A model generated the notes under the pieces. The model saw nothing but the letters and a program-made list of their open reading frames with translations. It made no database searches and was not told where the DNA came from. From CAVORB01 sp963698495 (GTDB taxonomy: Bacteria > Pseudomonadota > Gammaproteobacteria > Chromatiales > Chromatiaceae): a stretch of DNA of 64,000 nucleotides. The stretch spans positions 18,273 to 82,272 of the forward strand of contig CAVORB010000021.1 of the NCBI GenBank assembly GCA_963698495.1, read 5' to 3'. Each line of letters opens with the position of its first letter. Within the stretch, counting starts at the first letter, position 1. The position numbers and the translations under genes are program-made. Of the stretch, positions 1 to 8,573 are shown piece by piece.

Positions 1-118
1 TCTTGTGCGAGGCGCCCGTGTAGTAGAGTATGCGCTCGGTCAGGGTGGTCTTGCCCGCGTCCACGTGGGCGGCGACGCCGATGTTACGAACATGAGAGAG
101 CGGCGAAGGCTTGCTCAT
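1..118 (-). CDS. fusA: Elongation factor G, N-terminal fragment (cut by window edge)
   Basis: The minus strand encodes MSKPSPLSHVRNIGVAAHVD followed by AGKTTLTERILYYTG, the start of the G domain of EF-G with its P-loop (AHVDAGKTT, the translational GTPase form of GxxxxGKT). EF-G is the cytoplasmic GTPase that drives ribosomal translocation. Only about 39 codons are inside the window. The gene starts 25 bp from a divergent L,D-transpeptidase gene, not next to rpsG as the str-operon fusA usually is, so this may be a second EF-G copy; that is inference from context. Family call is firm, paralogue assignment is not. Confidence 0.9.
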   Translation of the reverse strand, partial: MSKPSPLSHVRNIGVAAHVDAGKTTLTERILYYTGASHK

Positions 119-143
119 TGAGAATCCGAGGAATCGAAGTGCG

Positions 144-1106
144 ATGAATAGACTGCGAGTGCTGCAGAAGGGCCTGCGCCCTGGCTGGTTGTCGAAGGTC
201 GGTATCGTCTTGGCGGGTGCGCTCTGCGCGCTGCCGTCGCATGCGACCACCTTCCGTCTGGAAAACCCGAACGACGGCGTCGTCGGTGAGGCATTCTATT
301 TAAAGACCCGGCACGAGGATACCCTGCTCGACGTCGCCCGCCACAACAACCTGGGCTACGACGACATGAAGTTCGCCAACCAACGGATAGACATGTGGGT
401 GCCCGGAGACGGCTCGGAGGTCCTGATTCCGACCATGTTCGTGCTGCCAAGCGCGCCGCGCAACGGCATCGTGCTCAACCTGGCGGAGAAGCGGCTCTAC
501 TACTATCCGTCGAGCGACGAGGTGACCACCTACGCCATCAGCATCGGGCGCGAGGGATGGACCACACCCCTGGGCAATTTCCACATCACGCGGAAAGACA
601 AGGACCCGACCTGGACGCCGCCGGCGTCCATTCGCGCCGAGCACGCGGAGAAGGGAGACATCCTGCCAGCGGTGGTTCCGGCGGGGCCGGACAATCCGCT
701 CGGTCAATACGCGCTGCGCCTGAGCGCCGAGAGCTACCTGATCCACGGCACCAACAAGCCCTGGGGCTTGGGCATGCAGGTCAGCCATGGCTGCATCCGC
801 ATGTATCCGGAGGGCATCGCCGATCTGTTTCCGAAGGTGTCGGTGAAAACGCCCGTAACCATCGTGAACCAGCCATTCAAGACCGGGTGGCTCGGGGATG
901 ACCTCTATCTAGAGGTGCACGCGACCGATGAGGACCTTGCCAAGCCTTTGTCTGAGGTGGTTCCGCCGGCTTTGGCCAACGCGGAAGGGGTGAGTGTGGA
1001 CTGGGAGGAGGTGCGGCGGGCGGTGTCTGCGAATACCGGCCTCCCGCACTTGGTGGGAGGCCGGCAAAAACCAGGGAACTGGCTTTACTTGGACATGATC
1101 TTCTGA
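144..1106 (+). CDS. L,D-transpeptidase (ErfK/YbiS/YcfS/YnhG, YkuD domain)
   Basis: Periplasmic cysteine transpeptidase that forms L,D cross-links or attaches Braun lipoprotein to peptidoglycan. The protein has an N-terminal signal segment (charged start, hydrophobic core, cleavage near LPSHA), a LysM-like region, and a YkuD domain ending in the catalytic HGT...SHGCIRM signature, with the nucleophile at about Cys217. I chose ATG 144 rather than the upstream TTG at 111 because GAGGAA lies 11 bases before it and a normal signal peptide follows. The 3' end overlaps by 22 bp the convergent gene for a Braun-type lipoprotein ending in lysine, its likely substrate. Confidence 0.9.
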   Translation: MNRLRVLQKGLRPGWLSKVGIVLAGALCALPSHATTFRLENPNDGVVGEAFYLKTRHEDTLLDVARHNNLGYDDMKFANQRIDMWVPGDGSEVLIPTMFVLPSAPRNGIVLNLAEKRLYYYPSSDEVTTYAISIGREGWTTPLGNFHITRKDKDPTWTPPASIRAEHAEKGDILPAVVPAGPDNPLGQYALRLSAESYLIHGTNKPWGLGMQVSHGCIRMYPEGIADLFPKVSVKTPVTIVNQPFKTGWLGDDLYLEVHATDEDLAKPLSEVVPPALANAEGVSVDWEEVRRAVSANTGLPHLVGGRQKPGNWLYLDMIF

Positions 1107-1282
1107 TAAGCGCGGTCCATACGCGCGGTGTTGGCGTCGCAGCAGGCCTGGGCGGCGTTGGCCTTGTCCAGGGCCTCCTGGGCCATGTCGCGAGCGTGCT
1201 GATCGGTGCAGGCGCCCAGCAGGCTAACGCCCAGGACGGCGGCTGCGGACAGGGAAGCGAGCTTGACGGTCTTGGAAATCAT
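1085..1282 (-). CDS. Small Braun-type (Lpp/alanine-zipper) lipoprotein
   Basis: A 65-residue lipoprotein. The signal peptide ends in LLGAC with the lipidated cysteine at position 25, followed by a short heptad-like helix (MAQEALDKANAAQ) and a C-terminal lysine (QKIMSK). Lpp of enterobacteria is fixed to peptidoglycan through its C-terminal lysine by an L,D-transpeptidase of the kind encoded convergently here. The start is set by an AGGAGA ribosome site 6-8 bases upstream; a longer reading to 1504 is ruled out because the signal peptide begins at this Met. Two adjacent cysteines (ACC, 47-48) in the mature part are unusual for Lpp. Family assignment is by architecture rather than strong sequence identity. 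Confidence 0.8.
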   Translation of the reverse strand: MISKTVKLASLSAAAVLGVSLLGACTDQHARDMAQEALDKANAAQACCDANTARMDRAYQKIMSK

Positions 1283-1515
1283 TGCAATGTCTCCTTTGAA
1301 AAAAGATGCCAATCGGCCCTTTTTATATAACACATCGTCAGGGTTTTTCCGAATAACCACCGACGAAAACACATGGCGGGCGCCGATGAACCCTATTGGT
1401 CCGGCTTCGGTCCCGCGCGTCCAGACCCCTGTACGAGTCCCTCCAGCTGTCCCGAAAAGGGCCGCTGTCCCGGCACGGCAGGCGTCCGCATCGAAAGGTG
1501 CCACAGTGTTCAGTG

Positions 1516-2079
1516 CTACGCAAGCGGCAGCATATCAACCCCGGCCCGATGGCGGCGGACGTACTCGTACATGACGACCGACGCCGCCACGCTCACGTTC
1601 AGGCTCTGCACCGGACCGAAGTGGGGAATGGTCAGACGACCCATACCGGCGTACGCGTACGGGTCGAAGCTCAGGCCGCCCTCCTCGTGCCCGAAGACGA
1701 ACGCCGACTTGAGCGGCAGCTCGGCATCGAACAGGGATTCGCCACCGCCTGGCTCCAACGTGAAGCAGCGGTATCCGTCGGCTTCCAGCGCCCCGTGACA
1801 AGCGGCGAAGGTATCGTGAAAGCGAGCCGGCACGGCACGGAAGGCACCCTTGGCCGGCGCCGGGTCGAAGGGACCGACGCCGATCAGGTGAACCGCGTGG
1901 GCACCGAAGGCTTGGGCGCTCCGGAAGATCTTGGGCACGTTGAAGCCGGACTTGAGATGATCGAGCACAATCACGAACGGAAACGGGCCCGGCTCGGCCA
2001 GGAGATTGCGCCGCTTTTCCCTTTCATAGCGCTGCAGCGCGTCCAGCCGCCCCCGTCTCTTTCGTCCGCTCGATGACAT
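1516..2079 (-). CDS. RNA 2'-O-methyltransferase, TrmH/SpoU (SPOUT) family
   Basis: SAM-dependent ribose methyltransferase acting on tRNA or rRNA. Seen: the N-terminal SpoU motif (VIVLDHLKSGFNVPKIFRSA, with the usual N changed in context), a central FVFGHEEGGLS motif 2 and a C-terminal IPHFGPVQSLNVSVAASVVM motif 3, which form the trefoil-knot SAM site. About 187 residues, compact for the family. ATG 2079 is preferred over 2151 because it begins just before a basic RNA-binding-like start (MSSSGRKRRGR). It lies alone on the minus strand, divergent from the chorismate-lyase-like gene. The target nucleotide cannot be told from sequence. Confidence 0.85.
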   Translation of the reverse strand: MSSSGRKRRGRLDALQRYEREKRRNLLAEPGPFPFVIVLDHLKSGFNVPKIFRSAQAFGAHAVHLIGVGPFDPAPAKGAFRAVPARFHDTFAACHGALEADGYRCFTLEPGGGESLFDAELPLKSAFVFGHEEGGLSFDPYAYAGMGRLTIPHFGPVQSLNVSVAASVVMYEYVRRHRAGVDMLPLA

Positions 2080-2316
2080 GGCGCGGAATTCTGACACAAT
2101 CTCGCCGGAGGTCAGTATCAAACCGTCCCGGGGCGGGTACGCCAAGCGCACCGGCGGGGCGTTGCCCGCTCGGCGGTTCGGAGCTGCTGGTCACGGAACC
2201 TCATCGACATGGTGAAGCGTTACTACGACAAGGGCGGTGACGCTCAGTCCCCGAACCCTTTCCGCTGCGAGGGCTTTCTGCGTAACGGGGCGATACCGCG
2301 GCAGGACGGCGGCGAG

Positions 2317-2809
2317 ATGCCGATCGGCGCGCTGCCTCCCGTTCCTTCGCGCCCTCTTGGTCACCGACGGCACCGTCACCAAGATCCTGGAGGCCTACTT
2401 CTGGGAACCGGTCGAGGTCCAGACCCGGAAGCAGGAATTCGCGACGGCCGAACGGCCGATCGATTGGATCCAGATCGGCGCCGGCGACCGGGTGCTGATC
2501 CGCAATGCCCGGCTGCGCGGCACCGACAGCGGCCAGGTCTACGCCACCGCCTTCTCCGTCATCCGCCCGGAGCTGATCCCGGATACCTTCCGGCAACGCC
2601 TGATCGACCGTGAGATCGGTATCGGCGTGCTCATCCGCGACAGCGGGCTCGAAAGCTACCGCGAGGTGCTGGAGGTCGGCGTCGAGCCCCCAGGCGCGCA
2701 TGAGCCAGCCAGCGCCTGCGAGCACGTCTTCCGAACCTACCGCATCATCATCGGCCAGGCGCCCGTGATTCTGATCACCGAGAGCTTCCCGCTGGATCTG
2801 TACCGCTAA
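2317..2809 (+). pseudogene. Chorismate-pyruvate-lyase-like (DUF98/UbiC-like) gene with one-base frameshift
   Basis: From about 2341 the reading frame gives FLRALLVTDGTVTKILEAYF and later FSVIRPELIPDTFRQRLI and ESYREVLEVG, resembling the DUF98 chorismate lyase family, which makes 4-hydroxybenzoate from chorismate. No good start exists in that frame. ATG 2317 in another frame gives MPIGALPP, and dropping one C from the CCC run at 2338-2340 joins it exactly as MPIGALPPFLRALLV. So the gene carries a +1 frameshift near its start, real or a sequencing error. If intact it would be about 163 residues. It could feed the ubiquinone genes at 14-17 kb. The family call is moderate. Confidence 0.55.
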
Positions 2810-2934
2810 CCGAGCGCCCGTTCCGTTCGATCAACGGCTAGCCAACTCCCCTGACTCTGGGAGCGCCGGGACGCGAGCCAGCAAATCGGAAGCTACCCGC
2901 TACCGAAAGCCCACCGCTCGTCCACTCGAAAGGG

Positions 2935-3125
2935 ATGCCGGGCCAGTATGTTGCCGTACCACAGGCAACCATCCCGATGGATACCGCCTGGACCGGCGTC
3001 GGCACCGTGGGGACCTTACTCCTTGGCATCGTCTCGTAAAGGAGACCGCGCATCTGGCCCACTTCTTGTTCGTCGGCTCGATCGTGGCGGGCACCGTGGG
3101 GCTCAAGCCGACCTCCGCCTATTGA
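2935..3125 (+). pseudogene. Decayed SMR (SugE/EmrE-like) transporter relic
   Basis: The frame from about 2935 reads ATIPMDTAWTGVGTVGTLLL, matching TIPMGTAYAVWTGTGAVGTF of the intact SMR gene at 4252-4578. It then hits a TAA, and the next frame continues ETAHLAHFLFVGSIVAGTVG to a stop at 3123-3125, matching LARFFFVGLIVVGIVGLK of the intact gene. The N-terminal half is missing or unrecognisable. It is therefore a truncated, frameshifted SMR gene. Resemblance to the neighbour suggests an old duplication, followed by loss. Confidence 0.75.
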
Positions 3126-3220
3126 CCGGGACCTTTCGAACGTCGAGTCACGCAAGCGATTTGCGGCGGTTTCGAGGTTCGATCGTCCACGCCAGCCCGC
3201 GGCGCGCGCCGGCTTTACGC

Positions 3221-3739
3221 TTAACCGGGCTTGGCGTTTACCGCCTCCATGATCGTCCTGCCTACGCCGAAGTAAGAGATCATCCCCACCAGTTTGTGCG
3301 TCTTTTCGTCCACCACGGGCAGGTTGGCCTTGGCCCGGTAGAGGATCAGCAATGTCTCGACGATTGGGGTTTCGGGATGGACCACAGCGACATTCTCGGT
3401 CTTCAGGCAGCGGGTGACGGGCTCGTCCAGGTGGCGTTTCAGCCGCTCGGCCAATTCTTCCAGCGAATTCTTGACGAAGGGAACCCGGTCCAGGCCGCCT
3501 GACATGGTGACAGCCGAGGGCAGGCAGAGATACAGCAGGCAGTTGGCGGTGAGCATCCCCTGAAAGACACCGTCGTCGTCCACCACCGGGAGACTGCGGC
3601 GCTGTTTGTTCAGGATCTGCTGGGCAGCCTCGGCGATTGTATCGTCGGTTCTCAGCACCACAGGCTCGGGATTCATGAACAACTTGGCGGTCAAGAAAAT
3701 CGCCCCCCGGTTCGATTGCATTGGCAACGTACTATCCAT
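3221..3739 (-). CDS. Tandem CBS-domain protein
   Basis: A soluble protein of about 150-172 residues made of two CBS motifs: the first around MNPEPVVLRTDDTIAEAAQQ...SLPVVDDDGVFQGMLT, the second around VHPETPIVETLLILYRAKA...LPVVDEKTHKLVGMIS. CBS pairs bind adenosine nucleotides and regulate partners. No catalytic domain is attached, so the partner is unknown. Three in-frame Met codons (positions 1, 7 and 22) make the start uncertain; the conserved part begins at the third. It is a monocistronic minus-strand gene between the SMR relic and the intact SMR gene, with no informative operon context. Confidence 0.8.
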   Translation of the reverse strand: MDSTLPMQSNRGAIFLTAKLFMNPEPVVLRTDDTIAEAAQQILNKQRRSLPVVDDDGVFQGMLTANCLLYLCLPSAVTMSGGLDRVPFVKNSLEELAERLKRHLDEPVTRCLKTENVAVVHPETPIVETLLILYRAKANLPVVDEKTHKLVGMISYFGVGRTIMEAVNAKPG

Positions 3740-4251
3740 TAAGCCTAGCTGGCCCCGATCTCCTTAGCTCTGTGCCAAGCGTCGGGGGAAATCTATGCAG
3801 ACGTCCCAGTATCGCATACGAGTGCCGGCTATCTTCTTTCGCCCCTCAAGTCCGGGGAAGACGGGGTGCGCTCAAAACCGGCCATGCTGACCGGGTGGAT
3901 GCTGCTCTTTGACACATCACCGTGCATTGCGGTCCAGGAGCGACGCCGAGGAGGCAACGGCCGGGTATGCCATGCTCCGGTTCCTGTATGGGTCCTGGAG
4001 CTGAGATCTCGACGAAGTTTTCCCGCGCGGTTCGATCCGCGCGTTGGTGGGGCAGGCGAAGACCATCTACTTCAAGGTATCTGGCAAGCCGTGCGGCACC
4101 GAGTCCGCAAAATCGGGCACATCGGATCACAGCCCGCTTCTCAGGTGGAGCTACGCCGCGCGGCTACCGTTCCCCGCGCAGCCTGTAGAATCGGAGCCGG
4201 CATTGCGGACGCCGATACGACGCGTCCAATTCACAGCACTGGGGGGCGAGC
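3740..4251. other. Intergenic, 512 bp, no supported gene
   Basis: Both strands have open stretches, but none shows a family motif, a credible ribosome site or codon use like the neighbours. The only notable element is TGTAGAAT at about 4183-4190, a possible -10 box for the SMR gene. The same GTAGAAT string lies upstream of hslV and ubiE. Confidence 0.5.
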
Positions 4252-4578
4252 ATGGCCTGGGTCTATCTCTTGATTGCCGGTGTTTTCGAATGGGGCTGGC
4301 CGGTTGGCCTGAAGCTCGGAATTGCCGAGACGGGCACGCGCTGGGGCTGGATCGCGTTCGCCGGCATCTGCATGGCCGCGAGCGGCGCCCTGCTGCTGAT
4401 GGCGCAGAGAACGATCCCGATGGGCACCGCCTACGCCGTCTGGACCGGCACCGGCGCGGTCGGCACCTTCGTGCTTGGCATCTTCCTGTTTGGCGAGCCC
4501 GCAAATCTGGCCCGCTTCTTCTTCGTCGGCCTGATCGTGGTGGGCATCGTCGGGCTCAAGCTCGCCTCGGCCCATTGA
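4252..4578 (+). CDS. SMR-family efflux transporter, SugE/Gdx-like
   Basis: 108-residue inner-membrane protein with four predicted helices. The conserved glutamate in the first helix is seen in AGVFEWGWPVGLK (Glu13), which binds the cationic substrate and couples to protons; W and PVG around it are typical of the SugE/Gdx (guanidinium exporter) branch rather than EmrE. The C-terminal helix FFFVGLIVVGIVGLKLAS is also typical. Length is normal for the family. A decayed relative lies 1.1 kb upstream. The guanidinium assignment is inference; a guanidine riboswitch was not recognised upstream. Confidence 0.9.
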   Translation: MAWVYLLIAGVFEWGWPVGLKLGIAETGTRWGWIAFAGICMAASGALLLMAQRTIPMGTAYAVWTGTGAVGTFVLGIFLFGEPANLARFFFVGLIVVGIVGLKLASAH

Positions 4579-4618
4579 CCGGATCGCGTCGGGCGGGCGG
4601 GTGCTGGCACCTGTGCCT

Positions 4619-4624
4619 TATACT
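4619..4624 (+). promoter_or_regulatory. Candidate -10 box before lptM-lysA
   Basis: TATACT lies 39 bases before the lptM start, in the gap after the SMR stop. No convincing -35 hexamer is seen at 16-18 bases upstream, so this is a weak prediction for the promoter of the lptM-lysA-methyltransferase operon. Confidence 0.3.
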
Positions 4625-4662
4625 CGCGGTTTACGGGGCCAACCGGGTCAGGAACCAAAAAT

Positions 4663-4902
4663 ATGCGCTGCTGGGCTCGCTATCTCTTCCTCGTCGTTGT
4701 CGCCACGCTCGCCGCGGGCCAGTGGATCGCCGCCTGCGGCCAGAAGGGCGACCTCTACCTGCCCAAGCCCGAACCTGCGGCAAAGCAGGCCAAGCCCGTC
4801 CCCCCCGGCGGGGACGTTCCCGAGATCCAGACCGGGGAGTCGCTCGAGATCGAAGACGACATCGCCGGAGCCAATGCGATCGGGTCCGGAGGCGGAGACT
4901 GA
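4663..4902 (+). CDS. lptM: LptM (YifL)-type lipoprotein
   Basis: 79-residue lipoprotein with a signal segment ending AACGQKGDLYLP, the diagnostic LptM/YifL motif; the lipidated cysteine is residue 25. In E. coli LptM helps the LptD/E outer-membrane lipopolysaccharide translocon mature. It lies 4 bp before lysA, the conserved lptM-lysA-dapF neighbourhood of gammaproteobacteria. After the motif the protein is Pro/Lys/acid-rich and probably disordered. The call rests on the motif plus synteny. Confidence 0.88.
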   Translation: MRCWARYLFLVVVATLAAGQWIAACGQKGDLYLPKPEPAAKQAKPVPPGGDVPEIQTGESLEIEDDIAGANAIGSGGGD

Positions 4903-4906
4903 GCGC

Positions 4907-6154
4907 ATGGATCACTTCCGCTACCGCGACGACACCCTGCACGCAGAGGACGTCCCCCTGCCGCTGGTGGCGGAGCGCTTCGGCACCCCCTGCTACCTAT
5001 ACTCCCGCGCCACGCTGGAGCGCCACTGGCTGGCGTTCGACGACGCCTTCCGCGGCCGGCCGCATCTGATCTGCTTCGCGGTGAAGGCCAACTCCAACCT
5101 GGGGGTGCTGAACCTGCTGGCGCGGCTCGGATCGGGCTTCGACATCGTCTCGGTCGGTGAGCTGGAGCGGGTGCTGGCCGCGGGCGGCGAGCCCGGCAAG
5201 GTGATCTTCTCCGGCGTGGGCAAGCGCGCGGACGAGATCCGCCGGGCGCTGGAGGTGGGCATCCGCTGCTTCAACGTGGAGTCCGAGCCGGAGCTCGAAC
5301 GCATCGATCGGATCGCCGGCGAGCTGGGCAGGATCGCGCCAGTCTCCGTGCGGGTGAACCCGGACGTGGACGCGCGCACCCACCCCTACATCTCCACCGG
5401 GCTCAAGGAGAACAAGTTCGGCATCGACATCCACGCCGCCGACGACATCTATCAACGCGCCGCCGAGCTTCCCAACCTGCGGGTGGCCGGGATCGACTGC
5501 CACATCGGGTCGCAGCTCACCGAGCTGTCGCCCTTCCTCGACGCCCTCGGCCGGGTGCTGGAGCTCGCCGACCGTCTGGAGCGCTTCGGCATCCCGATCG
5601 AGCACCTGGACCTGGGAGGCGGGCTCGGCATCCGCTACACCGACGAGGCGCCGCCGGAGCCCGCCGACTACGCGCGGGTGCTGGAGCATCATCTCGAAGG
5701 TCGGCACTACGAGGTCATCCTGGAGCCGGGGAGGGCGATCGCGGGCAATGCCGGCATCCTGCTGACGCGGGTCGAATACCTCAAGCCCACCGAGCACCAT
5801 CACTTCGCCATCCTGGACGCGGCCATGAACGACCTGATCCGGCCCGCGCTCTACCAGGCGCGCCAGGAGATCATCCCCGTCGTGCGCGGGAGCCGGGGGG
5901 TGCGCGCCCGCTACGACCTGGTCGGGCCGGTGTGCGAGACCGGCGACTTCCTGGGCAAGGATCGCGACCTCACCCTGGCGCCCGGCGACCTGCTAGCGGT
6001 GCGCGGCAGCGGCGCCTACGGATTCACCATGAGCTCCAACTACAACAGCCGCCCGCGCGCCGCGGAGGTGATCGTGGACGGGGCGGACATGCACCTGGTG
6101 CGGCGCCGGGAGTCGGTGCAGGAGCTGTACGCCGGGGAGTCGGTGCTGCCATGA
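4907..6154 (+). CDS. lysA: Diaminopimelate decarboxylase
   Basis: PLP enzyme converting meso-diaminopimelate to L-lysine, last step of lysine synthesis. 415 residues, normal length. The PLP lysine is Lys60 in CFAVKANSNLG; the HIGSQ motif (CHIGSQL), the glycine-rich phosphate loop (LDLGGGLGIRY) and the EPGR motif (ILEPGRAIAGNAG) follow in order, and the second-subunit cysteine is in GPVCETGDFLG. The start at 4907 is 4 bp after the lptM stop. The stop overlaps the next gene by ATGA, indicating translational coupling. Confidence 0.97.
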   Translation: MDHFRYRDDTLHAEDVPLPLVAERFGTPCYLYSRATLERHWLAFDDAFRGRPHLICFAVKANSNLGVLNLLARLGSGFDIVSVGELERVLAAGGEPGKVIFSGVGKRADEIRRALEVGIRCFNVESEPELERIDRIAGELGRIAPVSVRVNPDVDARTHPYISTGLKENKFGIDIHAADDIYQRAAELPNLRVAGIDCHIGSQLTELSPFLDALGRVLELADRLERFGIPIEHLDLGGGLGIRYTDEAPPEPADYARVLEHHLEGRHYEVILEPGRAIAGNAGILLTRVEYLKPTEHHHFAILDAAMNDLIRPALYQARQEIIPVVRGSRGVRARYDLVGPVCETGDFLGKDRDLTLAPGDLLAVRGSGAYGFTMSSNYNSRPRAAEVIVDGADMHLVRRRESVQELYAGESVLP

Positions 6155-6819
6155 AGCGACGCCCCGAGCCCGAGCTGATGGACGAGGCCGAGCAGGCCCT
6201 GGCCTACGCGCAGGCGGATTTCTCCGAGCCCAACGAGCTCTTCCTGAAACTCCTGCGGGAGCTCAAGCCCGGCGACCTCGCCGGTGCCCGCGCCCTGGAC
6301 CTGGGCTGCGGCCCGGCGGATATCGTCCTGCGCTTCCTCAAGGCCTTCCCCGAGGCCAGCTGCGACGCCCTCGACGGCTCGGCGGCAATGCTGGAGCACG
6401 CGCGGAATGCGCTCGCGGCCTGGCCGGGGGTGGCGCGGCGCTGCCGGCTGGTGCACGACGTCCTGCCCTCGGCGCAGCTCGCCGGCGGCGGCTACGACCT
6501 GGTGCTGTCCAACAGCCTGCTCCATCACCTGCACGACCCCGGGGTCCTGTGGCGCACGGTGCGCGAGACCGCTCGGCCCGGCGCACTGGTGCTGGTGATG
6601 GACCTGATGCGCCCACCCTCGGCCAGCTGGGCCGAGGCCCTGGTGGCGACCTACGCCGCCGACGCCCCGGAGGTCCTGCGTCGGGACTTCCGCAACTCCC
6701 TGTTCGCCGCCTTCGAGCCGCGAGAGGTCTTGCAACAGCTCGCGGATTCCGGCCTGGGGACATTGGAGGTCGGGGTCGTCAGCGATCGCCACCTCGCCGT
6801 GCTCGGCCGGCTCCCATGA
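6151..6819 (+). CDS. Class I SAM-dependent methyltransferase
   Basis: 222-residue cytosolic Rossmann methyltransferase. Motif I is ALDLGCGPADIVLRFL, the acidic ribose-binding residue is in CDALDGSAAML, and motif IV is YDLVLSNSLLHHLHDP. Substrate unknown. It overlaps lysA by 4 bp (ATGA) and its own stop overlaps a 39-bp relic of the dapF start, so the ancestral order was lysA-methyltransferase-dapF. Members of this kind are found at lysA-dapF in related bacteria, but I know of no assigned role. Confidence 0.85.
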   Translation: MKRRPEPELMDEAEQALAYAQADFSEPNELFLKLLRELKPGDLAGARALDLGCGPADIVLRFLKAFPEASCDALDGSAAMLEHARNALAAWPGVARRCRLVHDVLPSAQLAGGGYDLVLSNSLLHHLHDPGVLWRTVRETARPGALVLVMDLMRPPSASWAEALVATYAADAPEVLRRDFRNSLFAAFEPREVLQQLADSGLGTLEVGVVSDRHLAVLGRLP

Positions 6820-6854
6820 GGCTTCGCTTCACCAAGATGCACGGCATCCAATGA
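6816..6854 (+). pseudogene. Relic of the dapF 5' end
   Basis: Starting at ATG 6816 (overlapping the methyltransferase stop) the sequence encodes MRLRFTKMHGIQ then stops. The first ten residues equal those of the intact dapF at 8881, with two base differences over about 33 bases. This looks like the original translationally coupled dapF start, now separated from the intact gene by the 2-kb TIR-STAND insertion. Confidence 0.8.
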
Positions 6855-8573
6855 CCCTGCTGGTGCAAAGCGTCTGCCAGGGTCGAGACCGCCGCTCTGC
6901 CGCCAGTGGCCATCGCCGCTGCGATTGGCGTAGTCCACCGACCGGCCCGCCGTCCTCAACCGCTTTCGCCAGCCGTCCGAGCGCCAACTCCAGCTGGCTC
7001 AGGTTGCCCGCAGTGATCAGCGGCGCTGAGCCAGTCTGACTGGCCAACCCGGGTCGCAAGACCGTCCCGAAAGCGTCGCTCCAGCGCCTCCGATCAGCCG
7101 CCCGAGGGCGCGCAGTCGGAAGGCCGCGTTGTTGAGCAGCAACGCCTTGTACGTTACGGGCAAGGTGGGCGAGACGCGCCGCCAGGGCTCATCGAAGAAG
7201 CAGGCCACGGCGGCCAGGTCCGCACCGAAGGCGCCGAGCTTCCCTATCACGTATTTCTGATTACCGCGACTGATGCGGTCGAAATAGACCTCGTCGCATG
7301 CCCGCTGGTGCAGCCCCGCCAGGCAGCCGTGGGCGACGGCCTGGTAGAGAGGCTCCAGGCCCGCGAGATCGTCCGGGCGGTAGGGGGCGCTGGCCTTGAG
7401 ATGGTCGTATAGGCGGCGGTGGCCCTCGCGCCAGGCCCCTGGGCTACTCTCGCGCAGGCGCGCGGCGAGGTACTCCCGCACCAGGGGGTGGGCGTCGACG
7501 GCGGTATCCTCCACCCCGTCAGAGGCGCCGCGCTCGATTAGGCCGCATTCCGCGAGGCGGCTGAGGGTGATATTCCACTGGACGGCGCTGAGATCCACCA
7601 GCGGCTCGGTGAGACCTGGGATGGGCGGGGCCTCACGCAACGCCGCCAGACAGCCGACGTCGGCGGAGCGGTCGAAGAACCCGATCAGCCGCAGGGCCGC
7701 CAGCTCCCGGGCGCCGTGCTCGCCTTCTCGAGCGAACCAGGTCTCGTAGGCGGCCATGACCTGGAAGGCCTTGCCGCCCCTCGTCTCGTCCGCGTCCTGC
7801 AGGCGCACCTCGGCCCGGCGGCGGATATCGCCCCAGTGGGCCTGGGCGAGGTAGCCGCCGAGCAGAGCGAGCGTAAGGGCGTGGCCCCGGACCTCGCGGC
7901 TGGCCTCGACCAGTTCCCGGTCGTCGGGCTCGATGGCCGCGGCCCCGGCGCGGCAGCAACCAAGCTCGTGTAGAAGCCGGGCACCGTCAGCGTGGCTCAG
8001 ATTGCTCAGGTCGTGGCGCGCGACGGACCCTCCCGGATAGTCCTCCCGACGCTCGTACTCGGCGAGGTCGGCGATGCGCTCGCGGGTGGTCAGCAGGATG
8101 AGGCCCGGCTGGCCGGCGCTCGCGAGCTGAACCAGCAGGGCCTGGACGCCCGGCGTGCGCAGCTGACCCGGCCAGGGGGCCGGGCGGGTATTGCAGGGGC
8201 TCGACGCCGTCGAGCACCAGCAGGGTGCGGCGCTCGAGCCACCGCCCGCGCCAGCAGCCGGCCCTTGTCCCAGGGGCCGAGGGCCGGGTCGTGCTCGACC
8301 TGGAACCACGCCAGGGCGGCGGCGAGAAAACCGTCGTCCGACGCCTGGCGGTCCTCGCCGGAGCCCTGACTCGGACTCGTCGTGGTAGAGGCGCTGGAGG
8401 TAGGTATCCAGGTCGAGCCGGGCGAACTCGGCCTCGTAGTATGCGTCGTATAGCACCCGCCCGTGCCCGATCCGCTCCGCGAGATGCCCGGCAACCTGCG
8501 CGACGAAGGGCCGTTGCTCCCCCGGGAACGAGAGCGCGATGCCGAATCGTTTAGATGCCATGCCCATGCTCAT
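6850..8573 (-). pseudogene. Decayed TIR-STAND NTPase-TPR gene
   Basis: From Met at 8573 the minus strand encodes a TIR-like domain (KRFGIALSFPGEQRPFVAQV, VLYDAYYEAEFARLDLDTYL). Then the frame breaks: one frame gives SDDGFLAAALAWFQ and PWDKGRLLARAVAR, another VLDGVEPLQYPPGPLAG, and the original frame resumes at LRTPGVQALLVQLASAG...LAEYE...HALTLALLGGYLAQ, a STAND NTPase and winged-helix arm. The P-loop that should lie between TIR and GEDRQASDDG is absent, so a piece is deleted. C-terminal TPR-like residues (AITAGNLSQLELALGRLAKA) continue in yet another frame to the dapF relic. Such proteins are signalling or immunity receptors when intact; this copy is not functional as read. Confidence 0.8.

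Noticed and set aside
4044..5069. 341-codon frame spanning the SMR and lptM genes
   Set aside because: Covers two well-supported genes in another frame; no motif and no ribosome site.
6850..8573. TIR-STAND gene as an active defence system
   Set aside because: No P-loop, several frame changes; it can only be called a relic.
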